A stretch of DNA of 64,000 nt from positions 248,001-312,000 of the forward strand of contig NZ_JAHFVL010000002.1 of NCBI RefSeq assembly GCF_018599185.1. Reading direction: 5' to 3'. Below are positions 8,132-17,145 of the stretch, in pieces. Position 1 is the first letter of the stretch. Each line of letters starts with the position of its first letter. This DNA comes from Rhodanobacter sp. LX-99. Lineage in GTDB: Bacteria; Pseudomonadota; Gammaproteobacteria; Xanthomonadales; Rhodanobacteraceae. Position numbers and translations under genes: made by a program. The notes under the pieces were generated by a model. It searched no databases, had not been told where the DNA came from, and worked only from the letters and a program-made list of their open reading frames with translations.

Positions 8132-8734
8132 CTATTCCCCGGCATCCCGCCGATCCGGCTGACGATCTTCTTCCAGCCCGAGAACCGCGACACGCATCTC
8201 GCGGTAGGTGGCGACAAGCGCGTCGAGCCGGAATGCACGATTGAGACCACTGGGATTGGGCAGCACCCATACCGACGCACCCGCGAATGTCGCTGGTTGC
8301 GGTCCCCAATCGAGCTTGGGATTCCGGGCGATGGCGGCATAGGCCATCTTGCCGAGGAAGGCGATGTGTCGTGGTTCGTACGCCGTGAGTTTGTGTTCGA
8401 GCGCCGCACCGGCGCGAACGAGTTCATCGCGCGAAAGCTCGCCCGCGCGCCGTGTGGGGCGCGCCACCACGGTGGTCAACCCATAGCCGTATGTCAGGAT
8501 GGAGCGATCGTTCTCGGGCCGGATCAACTCCGGCGTGAATCCGGAAAGGTGCAACGCGCGCCAGAAGCGGTTCGTCCCGCTCATGAAATGCTTGCCCGAC
8601 ACTGCTGCCGTCAGCGCCGGATTGATGCCGCAAAAGACGACAGAGAGATTCCTGGCAAGGATGTCGGGAAGGGCGTTGGCCTCAGCGGAAGGATCCATCT
8701 TCACGGTCGGAAGCTGCCGGCGCGCAGCGGTCAT
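8132..8734 (-). CDS. mug: G/U mismatch-specific DNA glycosylase Mug
   Basis: This base-excision repair enzyme removes uracil or ethenocytosine mispaired with guanine. The fold markers of the Mug/TDG family are present: VVFCGINPALTAA (GINP with the catalytic Asn), NRFWRALHLSGF, YGLTTVVARPTRRAGELS, HIAFLGKMAY and VWVLPNPSGLNR, which inserts into the helix. The product is 200 aa from ATG 8734, or 189 aa from the internal Met12. E. coli Mug is 168 aa, so the extra length is split between the N- and C-termini. It is divergent from nnr. Confidence 0.9.
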   Translation of the reverse strand: MTAARRQLPTVKMDPSAEANALPDILARNLSVVFCGINPALTAAVSGKHFMSGTNRFWRALHLSGFTPELIRPENDRSILTYGYGLTTVVARPTRRAGELSRDELVRAGAALEHKLTAYEPRHIAFLGKMAYAAIARNPKLDWGPQPATFAGASVWVLPNPSGLNRAFRLDALVATYREMRVAVLGLEEDRQPDRRDAGE

Positions 8735-8840
8735 GGTGTTGCCCTCATGCGTATGCGCCTTCTGGCGCGCAGCGTAATCCGGCCGGGCTTCGAATGTGTT
8801 TCGGTCGGCGCCCCTGGGCGCTCCAGGCCGGACATCCGCC

Positions 8841-8868
8841 TATTGTAGATGCGGCCCATGCCTATAAT
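8841..8868 (+). promoter_or_regulatory. Promoter of nnr with perfect -10; possible leaderless start
   Basis: TATAAT (8863-8868) is only 6 nt from the nnr ATG at 8875. A weak -35 (TATTGT, 8841-8846) is 16 bp upstream. With normal initiation distance, transcription would begin at or next to the A of the ATG, giving a leaderless mRNA. Confidence 0.6.
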
Positions 8869-8874
8869 CCGCGC

Positions 8875-10374
8875 ATGCCCGCCCATCCGTACAGCCGCAA
8901 TCTGCACACCGTCGAACAGTTGCGCGTGATGGAACGCGCGGCGTTGTCGGCGCTGGGCATTTCCGGTCCCGAGCTGATGCGTCGCGCGGCCAGCGCCGCG
9001 CTGAACAGCTTGCGCCGGCACTGGCCGCAACTGCAGCAGATCTGCATCCATTGCGGCCCCGGCAACAACGGCGGCGACGGTTTCCTGCTTGGCGTGCTGG
9101 CGCGCGAGGCGGGCTTGCAGGTCGAGCTCGTGGCGCTGACGGCGACCTCGCATGGCGACGCCGCGGCGGCACGCGCGGCGTGGGAAGCGGGCGGTGGCCG
9201 GGTGCGCTTGTGGGACGCGCAAGCGGCGTTGCCCGAAGCCGAGCTGCACGTCGACGCGCTGTACGGCATCGGCCTCAACCGCGCGCCCGAGCCGGTGCCG
9301 GCCCGGCTGATCGGAGCGATCAACCGCAGCGGCCGGCCGGTGCTGGCGCTGGACGTGCCCAGCGGCCTGGATACCGACAGCGGCAGCTGTCCCGGCACGG
9401 CGATCCGCGCGGATGTCACGGTGACCTTCATCGCCGGCAAACGCGGACTGCACACCGGACGCGCGGTCGATCAGGTTGGCGTGCTCGAACTGGCGACCCT
9501 GGGCGTGCCGGACAGCGTCTATGCCGACACGCTGCCCGACGCGCGCTTGCTGGTTGCCGAGGCGTTGCCGCCGCGCGCGCGCTACGCGAACAAGGGCAAC
9601 TACGGCCACGTGCTGGTGATCGGCGGCGAGCACGGCATGGCCGGCGCGGCGCGCCTGGCCGGCGAGTCGGCGCTGCGTGCCGGCGCCGGCCTGGTCAGCG
9701 TGGCGACGCGCGCCGGGCACGTGTTCGCGCTGAACGCCGCGCGGCCGGAATTGATGGCGCATGGCGTCGACGGGCCGCAGGCGCTGGCGCCGCTGCTCGA
9801 ACGGGCCAGCGTGCTGGCGCTGGGGCCGGGCCTGGGCCAAGCCGCCTGGGGGCATGCGCTGTGGCTGACCGCACTCGACGCGAACAAGCCGCTGGTACTC
9901 GATGCCGACGGCCTGAACCTGCTGGCAGGCGAGCCGCGCCGGTTCGGTGCGCCGACCGTGCTGACGCCGCACCCGGGCGAGGCGGCGCGGCTGCTCGGGG
10001 TGGCCACCGCCGCCGTCGAGCAGGATCGTTTCGCCGCGGTGCGCGAACTGGCCGGGCGTTACGCCGCAGTCGTCGTGCTGAAGGGTGCCGGCAGCCTGAT
10101 CGCCGATCCGGATGGACGTCTGGACGTCTGTCCATGGGGCAATCCCGGGATGGCGACCGGTGGCATGGGCGACCTGCTCACCGGCATCGTGGCGGCCTTG
10201 CTGGGGCAGGGTTGCAGCGCATGGCAGGCAGCCTGCCTCGGCGTCGGCTTGCATGCGCGGGCGGGTGATCGCGCCGCCCAGCAGGGCGAACGCGGGCTGC
10301 TGGCCAGCGATTTGCTGGCTCCCCTGCGGACATTGGTCAACGGCATGACGGGTTACGAACGTGAACATGACTGA
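8875..10374 (+). CDS. nnr: Bifunctional NAD(P)H-hydrate epimerase / ADP-dependent dehydratase (Nnr)
   Basis: Nnr repairs hydrated NAD(P)H. The N-terminal YjeF_N epimerase domain covers about residues 1-215 and shows GPGNNGGDGF and DALYGIGL. The C-terminal ribokinase-like dehydratase (YjeF_C, about 225-495) shows GNYGHVLVIGG, LDADGLNLLAG, TPHPGEAARLLG and the nucleotide-binding GMATGGMGDLLTG. It has 499 aa, normal for the fused form. The start is set by MPAHPYSRNLHTVEQLR. An upstream in-frame start at 8794 lies before the -10 box and is unlikely. Its end overlaps the start of tsaE. Confidence 0.95.
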   Translation: MPAHPYSRNLHTVEQLRVMERAALSALGISGPELMRRAASAALNSLRRHWPQLQQICIHCGPGNNGGDGFLLGVLAREAGLQVELVALTATSHGDAAAARAAWEAGGGRVRLWDAQAALPEAELHVDALYGIGLNRAPEPVPARLIGAINRSGRPVLALDVPSGLDTDSGSCPGTAIRADVTVTFIAGKRGLHTGRAVDQVGVLELATLGVPDSVYADTLPDARLLVAEALPPRARYANKGNYGHVLVIGGEHGMAGAARLAGESALRAGAGLVSVATRAGHVFALNAARPELMAHGVDGPQALAPLLERASVLALGPGLGQAAWGHALWLTALDANKPLVLDADGLNLLAGEPRRFGAPTVLTPHPGEAARLLGVATAAVEQDRFAAVRELAGRYAAVVVLKGAGSLIADPDGRLDVCPWGNPGMATGGMGDLLTGIVAALLGQGCSAWQAACLGVGLHARAGDRAAQQGERGLLASDLLAPLRTLVNGMTGYEREHD

Positions 10375-10846
10375 GCCGGCCGATATCGACCTGGCGTGGG
10401 CGCTGCCCGACGAGGCCGCCACCGCGGCGCTGGCCGCGCGCGTGGCCAGCGCCCTGGACGACGGCCTGGTGCTGTACCTGCATGGCCCGCTGGGCGCCGG
10501 CAAGACCAGTTTCGCGCGCGCCCTGCTGACCGCGCTGGGCGTGGGCGAACGGGTCAAGAGCCCCACCTACAGCCTGGTCGAGGGCTATATGGCGCGGGAC
10601 CGGCCGGCCTGGCATCTGGACCTGTACCGGATCGCCGACCCCGGCGAACTGGAGTGGCTGGGCCTGGACGCGCTGGCCGACCCGGCTGCGTTGGTGCTGG
10701 TGGAGTGGCCCGAGCGTGGCGCCGGCGCGTTGCCGGCGGCGGATCTCGAACTGCAGCTGGACTATGCCGGCCAAGGCCGCCAGGCGTCGCTGCGCGCGTT
10801 CACCGCGCGGGGCGAGCGGCTGCAGGCGCGGCTGGCTAAGTACTGA
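10361..10846 (+). CDS. tsaE: tRNA threonylcarbamoyladenosine synthesis ATPase TsaE
   Basis: TsaE is the P-loop ATPase partner of TsaB/TsaD in making t6A at position 37 of ANN-decoding tRNAs. It shows Walker A GPLGAGKTSFAR, then SPTYSLVEGY, HLDLYRI, and VLVEWPERG, the Walker B-like region with the W-E signature. It has 161 aa from GTG 10361 or 159 aa from ATG 10367, and both overlap the end of nnr. The nnr-tsaE-amidase-mutL order is the classic gammaproteobacterial arrangement. Confidence 0.93.
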   Translation: MNMTEPADIDLAWALPDEAATAALAARVASALDDGLVLYLHGPLGAGKTSFARALLTALGVGERVKSPTYSLVEGYMARDRPAWHLDLYRIADPGELEWLGLDALADPAALVLVEWPERGAGALPAADLELQLDYAGQGRQASLRAFTARGERLQARLAKY

Positions 10847-10973
10847 CTCTTCTTGAAAAAATACGATCCGGCGATTCTGGCAAGGATCTGTTCGGAATGT
10901 GCGACTTGCGGTCCATAACTTGACGCAGCCTGATGAATGGCGCGCAGGTTATGGATATTCAAAGGAAAAAATC

Positions 10974-12482
10974 TTGCATTTCATGTATCGCTGCGTTTCA
11001 ATGCGGCTCATGAGGGGTTACCTGAACAGCTGGGGTGGGTGGGTTGGCGTCGCGATTCTGGCGGCGATGCCGTTGTGCGCGGCGCAGGCAGCGGAATTGA
11101 AGGGTGCGCGGGTCTGGGCCGGCCCCGAATACACCCGCGTGGTGCTCGATGCCTCCGGACCGCTGCGCTATACGATCAGCCAGAAGGATGGCCAGGTCGT
11201 GGTCGACCTGCCTGACAGTCGGGCCGTCCGCAGTTTCTCCAGTCCGGCAGCGCAAGGCTTGTATCGCGGCATGAGCCACGCCCGGATCGGCGACGGCATG
11301 CAGCTGACCGCGAAAGTCGCCCCGGCCAGCCGCCTGAAAAGTTTCGTGCTGAAGCCGGCCAGCGGCACGGACTATCGGCTGGTGCTGGACCTGTATCCCG
11401 CCAGCACGAGCGTCGCTGCGGCCGCGCCGGCCGAGGCTGCGCCTGTCGTCCAGGCGCCCGCGGCGGTTCCGTCGTACAGCAACCCCACGCACAGCCGCCG
11501 GGTGGCAGCCGAGCAGGCGGCGGCGATGCTCAACGGCCAGCGCCAGGTGGTGGTGGCGATCGACGCCGGCCACGGCGGCAAGGACCAGGGCGCGCATGGC
11601 CCCGGCGGCACCCTGGAAAAGAACGTCACGCTGGCGGTGGCGCGCGATCTGGCGGCGCAGATCAACCGCCAGCCCGGCATGAAGGCAGTGCTGACCCGCG
11701 ACAGCGATTTCTACATTCCGCTGAAGCAGCGCTACCAGATCGCCCGCGAGCACAACGCCGACCTGTTCGTCTCGATCCACGCCGATGCCTTCACCAGCGA
11801 CGATGCCCGCGGTTCGTCGGTGTGGGTGCTTTCGCCGCGCGGCAAGACCAGCGAGGCCGCGCGCTGGCTGGCCGACCGCGAAAACCGCGCCGACCTGATC
11901 GGCGGCACCACGCTGGACGACAAGGACGACAGCCTGGCCAAGGTGCTGCTGGACCTGCAGCAGGGCTGGGCGATGCAGGCCAGCGATGTGGTCGCCGGCA
12001 ACGTGCTCAAGGCGCTGGCCCAGTTGGGTCCGACCCATCGCGGCTATGTCGAGCGTGCGAATTTCGTGGTGCTGCGTTCGCCGGACGTGCCGTCGATCCT
12101 GGTCGAGACCGCGTTCATCAGCAATCCGGCCGAAGAGCGCAGGCTGCGCGATCCCGCGCACCAGAAGAAGCTCGCCGAAGCGGTGATGGGCGGCGTGCGC
12201 AATTATTTCGAATCCACGCCGCCGCCGGGTACCTGGTTTGCGGCCGAGGCCGCGCGTCGCAACGGCGTGCAACTGGCATCCAGTTCGGATTCCGGTGCCG
12301 GCAAGACGGTTGCGTCGCGGGCGGAAACCCATGCGCGCGACGTGCACAAGGTCGGCCGTGGCGAAAGCCTGAGCAGCATCGCGCGGCAGTACGGGGTCAG
12401 CGTCGGTGCGCTGAAGAATGCGAACCAGATCAGCAGCAACACGGTCCGCGCCGGCACGACGTTGACCATTCCTGCCGGTTGA
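10974..12482 (+). CDS. amiC: N-acetylmuramoyl-L-alanine amidase with AMIN and LysM domains (AmiB/AmiC type)
   Basis: This periplasmic zinc amidase splits septal peptidoglycan during cell separation. TTG at 10974 has an excellent AAAGGA 7 nt upstream and precedes a signal peptide ending near PLCAAQA. Next come an AMIN targeting domain (about 45-130) and an Ala/Pro linker. The Amidase_3 domain (about 190-410) contains VAIDAGHGGKDQGA, LEKNVTL, FVSIHADAF and VLVETAFISNP (zinc and catalytic residues). A C-terminal LysM follows (HKVGRGESLSSIARQYG). Other in-frame ATGs at 10983, 11001 and 11010 lack a good ribosome site. Whether it is AmiB or AmiC cannot be settled here. Confidence 0.9.
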   Translation: MHFMYRCVSMRLMRGYLNSWGGWVGVAILAAMPLCAAQAAELKGARVWAGPEYTRVVLDASGPLRYTISQKDGQVVVDLPDSRAVRSFSSPAAQGLYRGMSHARIGDGMQLTAKVAPASRLKSFVLKPASGTDYRLVLDLYPASTSVAAAAPAEAAPVVQAPAAVPSYSNPTHSRRVAAEQAAAMLNGQRQVVVAIDAGHGGKDQGAHGPGGTLEKNVTLAVARDLAAQINRQPGMKAVLTRDSDFYIPLKQRYQIAREHNADLFVSIHADAFTSDDARGSSVWVLSPRGKTSEAARWLADRENRADLIGGTTLDDKDDSLAKVLLDLQQGWAMQASDVVAGNVLKALAQLGPTHRGYVERANFVVLRSPDVPSILVETAFISNPAEERRLRDPAHQKKLAEAVMGGVRNYFESTPPPGTWFAAEAARRNGVQLASSSDSGAGKTVASRAETHARDVHKVGRGESLSSIARQYGVSVGALKNANQISSNTVRAGTTLTIPAG

Positions 12483-12538
12483 CCCCGGCCGCTTCGCGCG
12501 CCGACGGCTTCGCGCGCGTTCGCTGCTAAAGTTCGCGG

Positions 12539-14338
12539 ATGACCGTCATCCGCTTGCTTCCCCCCGAACTCATCAACCAGATCGCCGCCGGCGAAGTCAT
12601 CGAACGCGCGTCCTCGGTGGTCAAGGAACTGGTCGAGAACAGCCTCGACGCCGGCGCCACGCGCATCGAGGTGGATATCGAGGCCGGCGGCGCGCGCCTG
12701 ATCCGCGTGCGCGACGACGGCGGCGGTATCCATGTCGACGAGCTGCCGCTGGCGGTGGCTTCGCATGCCACCAGCAAGATCGGCAGCTTCGACGACCTGG
12801 AACACGTCGCCAGCATGGGTTTCCGCGGCGAGGCACTGGCTTCGGTGTCGTCGGTGGCGCGCTTCGCGCTGACCTCGCGTGCGCGCGACCAGGACACCGC
12901 GTTCCGCATCGAAGTCGACGGCGGCAAGCTGCAGGCGGCGCGTCCGGCGCAGCATCCGCAGGGCACCAGCGTCGAGGTGCGCGACCTGTTCTACAACGTG
13001 CCGGCGCGGCGGAAATTCATGCGCGCCGAGCGCACCGAATTCGCGCACATCGACGACCTGCTGAAATCGCTGGCGCTGGCACGCGGCTCGGTCGAATTCC
13101 GGCTCAGCCACAACGGCAAGCCGGTGCGCATCTGGAAGGCGGCGCGCGACGAGCAGGCGCAGCTGCAGCGGGTGGCGGAAGTACTTGGCGACGAGTTTCC
13201 GGCGCAGAGCCTGCGCATCGACCACGCCGCGGCAGGCCTGCACCTGTCCGGCTGGGTCGGCCTGCCGACCGCGTCGCGCGCGCAGGCCGATGCGCAGTAT
13301 TTCTACGTCAACGGCCGGCTGGTGCGCGACCGCATCGTCGCCCACGCGGTGCGCCAGGCGTATGCCGACGTACTGTTCCACGGCCGCCACGCCGCGTTCG
13401 TGCTGTACCTGGAACTCGATCCGGCGGGCGTCGACGTGAACGTGCATCCGGCCAAGCACGAGGTGCGTTTCCGCGAGCAGCGGCTGGTGCACGATTTCCT
13501 GTTCCGCACCTTGCACGAGGCACTGGCGCAGACGCGCGCGGGGCTGGGTACGCTGCCGGCGGCAGAGCCGACACCGGTGGCCGGTTACTCGTATGCGCCG
13601 CCCGCTCTGGTGGCCTGGCCCAGCCCGTCCAGCCAGAGCCGGCTGAGCCTGGGCACGCGCGAGGCGCCGCTGGCCGATTACGCGGCCTTGCTCGGCGCCT
13701 CGCCATCCATGGCCAGTGCACCCGCGCTGTTGCCGGAAACGGCGGAGGGCGAGGCACCGCCGCTCGGTTTCGCGATCGCCCAGCTGAAGAACATCTTCGT
13801 GCTGGCCGAGAATGCGCACGGCATGGTGCTGGTCGACATGCACGCGGCGCACGAGCGGATCACCTACGAGAAGCTGAAGGCCGGCCGCGTCACCAGCAAC
13901 CTGCGCTCGCAAGTGCTGCTGGTGCCGCTTTCCATCGCGGTCAGCGCAAAGGAAGCGGCCGCCGCGGAGGAGCATGCCGAGGCGCTGGCCGAGTGGGGCC
14001 TGGAGCTGTCGCGCAGCGGCCCGGCGACGATCGTTGTGCGGCGCATTCCCGCGCTGCTGGAAGGCGCCGACGTGGGCCAGCTCAGCCGCGACGTGTTGTC
14101 CGAGCTGGCCCAGCACGGCAGCTCGCGCCGCCTGCAGGAGCTGGAGAACGAACTGCTCTCCACCATGGCCTGCCACGGTTCGGTGCGTGCGGGCCGGCGC
14201 CTGACGATTCCCGAGATGAATGCCCTGCTGCGCGAGATGGAGGCGACCGAACGCTCCGGACAATGCAATCATGGGCGCCCGACCTGGGTCCAGCTGAGCC
14301 TGGCCGAGCTCGACAAATTGTTCATGCGCGGCCGTTGA
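12539..14338 (+). CDS. mutL: DNA mismatch repair protein MutL
   Basis: MutL couples mismatch recognition by MutS to strand removal. The N-terminal GHKL ATPase shows [43 protein letters not shown] and [14 protein letters not shown] variable linker spans about residues 335-400. The C-terminal dimerisation domain carries [12 protein letters not shown], matching the endonuclease motif DxHA(x2)E(x4)E, plus ACHGSVRAG and CNHGRPTW. So, unlike E. coli MutL, it is probably a nicking MutL, consistent with hosts lacking MutH. It has 599 aa. Confidence 0.95.
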   Translation: MTVIRLLPPELINQIAAGEVIERASSVVKELVENSLDAGATRIEVDIEAGGARLIRVRDDGGGIHVDELPLAVASHATSKIGSFDDLEHVASMGFRGEALASVSSVARFALTSRARDQDTAFRIEVDGGKLQAARPAQHPQGTSVEVRDLFYNVPARRKFMRAERTEFAHIDDLLKSLALARGSVEFRLSHNGKPVRIWKAARDEQAQLQRVAEVLGDEFPAQSLRIDHAAAGLHLSGWVGLPTASRAQADAQYFYVNGRLVRDRIVAHAVRQAYADVLFHGRHAAFVLYLELDPAGVDVNVHPAKHEVRFREQRLVHDFLFRTLHEALAQTRAGLGTLPAAEPTPVAGYSYAPPALVAWPSPSSQSRLSLGTREAPLADYAALLGASPSMASAPALLPETAEGEAPPLGFAIAQLKNIFVLAENAHGMVLVDMHAAHERITYEKLKAGRVTSNLRSQVLLVPLSIAVSAKEAAAAEEHAEALAEWGLELSRSGPATIVVRRIPALLEGADVGQLSRDVLSELAQHGSSRRLQELENELLSTMACHGSVRAGRRLTIPEMNALLREMEATERSGQCNHGRPTWVQLSLAELDKLFMRGR

Positions 14339-14371
14339 CCGCCTTCAAGAAACGTTTCGCTGGAGATATTG

Positions 14372-15280
14372 ATGATGCGTACCAGCCTGTTTGTTGCCGC
14401 CGCCATCCTGGGAGTCGCTACCGTGCAAGCCGCCGACGTCGATAGTTACAAGCACAGCATCGAGCAGTGGCAGGCCGGCCGGGTCGAACGGCTGACCGCG
14501 CCGGACGGCTGGCTGAGCCTGATCGGCCTGGAATGGCTGAAGGAAGGCGCGAACCGCGTCGGCAGCGCCGCCGACAACGACATCGTGCTGGGCGCCGGTC
14601 CCGCACATCTGGGTGTGGTCACGCTGGCCCACGACGGCAGCATGCGCATCGCGCTGGGCAAGGACAGCGGCGCCACCATCGACGGCAAGGCCGTGATGGA
14701 AGCCGCGCTGGTGGACGATCTGCACGCCGGCGCGGACGCTGCGCCGACCAAGGTGAGCTTCGGCACGGCGAGCTTCTACGTGATCGACCGCGACGGCCGC
14801 AAGGGACTGCGCGTGAAGGATACGGAAGCGCCCACCCGCAAGCACTTCGTCGGCATCGACGCGTTCCCGATCGATCCGTCGTGGCGGATCGAGGCGACCT
14901 GGGTACCGGCAGCACCGGGCGAGACGCTGGAGATGGGCTCGGTGATCGGTACCATCGACAAGTACCCGGTGCCGGGCAAGCTGGAGTTCACCCGCGACGG
15001 CAAGCATTTCGAGATCCTGCCGGTGATCGAGGTGCCCGGCGACGCGCAGTACTTCATCGTGTTCGCCGATCGCACCAGCGGCAAGGAAACCTACGGCGCC
15101 GCGCGTTTCCTGTACATCGACCCACCGAAAGACGGCAAGGTCGTGCTGGATTTCAACAAGGCCTACAACCCGCCGTGCGCATTCACGCCGTTCGCCACCT
15201 GTCCTTTGGCGCCGCCGGAAAACCGGCTGGACCTGCGCGTCACCGCCGGCGAGAAGAACTACCGTGGCTCGAATCACTGA
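14372..15280 (+). CDS. DUF1684 domain secreted protein, copy 1
   Basis: The protein has a signal peptide (MMRTSLFVAAAILGVATVQA) and then a DUF1684 body of about 280 residues. Recognisable family blocks are WLSLIGLEWLKEGANRVGS, FPIDPSWRIEATWVP, FADRTSGKETYGAARFLY and DFNKAYNPPCAFTPFATCPL with the closing APPENRLDL. The function of DUF1684 is unknown. The conserved C-terminal Cys pair could form a disulphide. TGGAG lies 6 nt before ATG 14372 (9 nt before a second ATG). Its stop overlaps the start of a paralogue, so the two are co-translated. Confidence 0.85.
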   Translation: MMRTSLFVAAAILGVATVQAADVDSYKHSIEQWQAGRVERLTAPDGWLSLIGLEWLKEGANRVGSAADNDIVLGAGPAHLGVVTLAHDGSMRIALGKDSGATIDGKAVMEAALVDDLHAGADAAPTKVSFGTASFYVIDRDGRKGLRVKDTEAPTRKHFVGIDAFPIDPSWRIEATWVPAAPGETLEMGSVIGTIDKYPVPGKLEFTRDGKHFEILPVIEVPGDAQYFIVFADRTSGKETYGAARFLYIDPPKDGKVVLDFNKAYNPPCAFTPFATCPLAPPENRLDLRVTAGEKNYRGSNH

Positions 15281-16172
15281 GTGGTGCGCGGTCGCCGCGC
15301 TGATGTGGCTGGTTCCGTTTTCCGCGCCGGCCGCGGTGCCGGAGAATTACGCCGCTGCGGTGACCAGGGCGCGCGCCGAGCGCGTCGAGCAGCTGAAGCA
15401 AGCAGACGGCTATCTGGCGCTGACCGCCTCGGGCTGGTTGCAGCCCGGCGCGAACAGCGTGGGCAGCGCGGCAGGCAACCGCTTCGAGATCCCCGACGCG
15501 CCCGCGCACCTGGGCACGCTGCAACTGGCGGCGGACGGACAGGTCAGCCTGCACCTGGCGGAAACCCGCGGGATCACGATCGACGGCCGGCCGGCACCGG
15601 CCGTCAACGTGTTGCGTACGCAAGGCCCTGACGGCAAGCAGCAGCCGACCCGCGTGGGTTTCGGCAGCAGCTACCTGTACGTGATCGAGAACGGCACGCA
15701 GCGCGGCCTGCGGGCGAAGAACAACGACGCGCCGCTGCGCACGCATTTCCCCGGCTTCGACTATTTCCCGATCGACCCGTCGTGGCGGATCGAGGCGGAC
15801 TGGGTGCCGTTCCCCACGCCGCACATGCTGAAGATCGCCTACGTCACCGGCACCGTGAGCGATACGCCGATCGCGGGCAAGGCGGTGTTCCGCCGCGATG
15901 GCCGCACTTACGAGCTGTTGCCGGTCAACGAGGACGGCCGGCTCTTCTTCGTGTTCAGCGACCGCACGGCGGGGCGGCTGACCTACGGCGGCGCGCGCTT
16001 TCTGTACGCCGCGGCGCCGAAGGACGGCAAGGTGTTGCTGGACTTCAACCTGGCCGAGAACCCGCCATGCGCGATCACTCCGCACGTGGTGTGCCCGCTG
16101 GCGCCGCCGGAGAATCGGCTGAAGCTGCCGGTGACCGCGGGCGAGATGAAGTTTCTTGGCGGTGGACACTGA
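15264..16172 (+). CDS. DUF1684 domain secreted protein, copy 2
   Basis: This 302-aa paralogue of the gene before it starts at a GTG inside that gene's end. It has a signal peptide ending near FSAPA and the same family blocks (GSAAGNRFEIP, FPIDPSWRIEADWVP, FSDRTAGRLTYGGARFLY, the NPPCAITPHVVCPLAPPENR segment, and a final GGH). Tandem DUF1684 genes suggest duplication and possibly a hetero-complex or two substrates. No catalytic residues can be assigned. It is convergent with a crotonase gene. Confidence 0.85.
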   Translation: MARITEWCAVAALMWLVPFSAPAAVPENYAAAVTRARAERVEQLKQADGYLALTASGWLQPGANSVGSAAGNRFEIPDAPAHLGTLQLAADGQVSLHLAETRGITIDGRPAPAVNVLRTQGPDGKQQPTRVGFGSSYLYVIENGTQRGLRAKNNDAPLRTHFPGFDYFPIDPSWRIEADWVPFPTPHMLKIAYVTGTVSDTPIAGKAVFRRDGRTYELLPVNEDGRLFFVFSDRTAGRLTYGGARFLYAAAPKDGKVLLDFNLAENPPCAITPHVVCPLAPPENRLKLPVTAGEMKFLGGGH

Positions 16173-16196
16173 GCCGCCGCCACGCGATGGCTCGGC

Positions 16197-16979
16197 TCAA
16201 CGCCCGCTGAACTGCGGCTTGCGCTTCTCCAGGAATGCCGTAGTGCCTTCGCGCATGTCCTCGGTGGAGAACGTCAGCGCGAAACCCTGCGTCTCGAACT
16301 CCAGGCCCTGGTCGATGGCAGTCTCGCCGCCCTGCAGCACGGCGTCGAGGATGCCGGCGGCGGCCAGCGGCGCGGCCGCGGCGAGCTGGTCGGCCAGCGT
16401 GTTCACGGCTTCGTCCAGCGCCTCGGGTGCCACCACGCGATTGACGATGCCCAATTCGTACGCACGCTGTGCGCCGATCGGCGCGCCGGTCAGGCACAGT
16501 TCCAGCGCCGCGCCGCGGCCGGCCAGGCGCAACAGGCGCTGGGTGCCGCCGAAACCGGGGATCAGGCCGAGATTGATTTCCGGCTGGCCGAACTTCGCCT
16601 TCTCGCTGGCCACGCGCAGGTGGCAGGCCATCGCCAGCTCCATGCCGCCGCCGAGCGCGAAGCCCTGGACGCGCGCGATCACCGGCTTGCCGAGCCGCTC
16701 GATCGACGCCATCAGGCGCTGGCCGGCACGCGAGAAACCCTGCGCCTGCACCGGCGTGTAGCCGTTCATTTCGGCGATGTCGGCGCCGGCGACGAACGCC
16801 TTCTCGCCGGCGCCGGTCAACACCACCACGCGCACGGCGTCGTCCTGCGCGGCCTGCGCAAATACCAGGCTCAGTTCGTTGAGGGTGTCGCGGTTCAACG
16901 CGTTGAGCTTGTCCGGACGGTTGACCACGATCGTGCGCACTGCGCCGCGGTTGCCGATTTCCAGGTTGCGATAGGCCAT
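16197..16979 (-). CDS. Enoyl-CoA hydratase (crotonase family)
   Basis: This is a soluble hydratase of the fatty-acid or amino-acid beta-oxidation type. Its 260 aa show the oxyanion-hole segments AFVAGADI and GFALGGGMELAMACHLRVA. Both catalytic glutamates of true hydratases are present, Glu114 in GGGMEL and Glu134 in GQPEINLGLIPGFGGTQRL, spaced by 20 as in rat ECH. The substrate range cannot be read from sequence. It could serve short-chain steps of leucine and isoleucine breakdown encoded at 31-42 kb. Confidence 0.9.
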   Translation of the reverse strand: MAYRNLEIGNRGAVRTIVVNRPDKLNALNRDTLNELSLVFAQAAQDDAVRVVVLTGAGEKAFVAGADIAEMNGYTPVQAQGFSRAGQRLMASIERLGKPVIARVQGFALGGGMELAMACHLRVASEKAKFGQPEINLGLIPGFGGTQRLLRLAGRGAALELCLTGAPIGAQRAYELGIVNRVVAPEALDEAVNTLADQLAAAAPLAAAGILDAVLQGGETAIDQGLEFETQGFALTFSTEDMREGTTAFLEKRKPQFSGR

Positions 16980-17145
16980 GAGCGATTTCCTATGGATGCA
17001 GAACGGCGATGGTAGCAGCGGGAACCTTTGCCGCCGCGGGGTTTCTCAAGCCACGAGCGCCAGCGCTGCACGAATCGCGCGAACCGCTTAGGATGAACCG
17101 TCAGGACCGACTGTCGCGATAGGGAAAGGCCCGGTGGAGAAAGGC

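Noticed and set aside
8731..10566. Long minus-strand frame (611 codons) opposite nnr and tsaE
   Set aside because: It covers two well-supported plus-strand genes and has shadow composition (His, Arg, Gln rich).
12203..14272. Minus-strand frame opposite mutL (689 codons)
   Set aside because: It is an artefact of third-position GC in mutL. No motif is recognisable, and the plus-strand MutL motifs are unambiguous.
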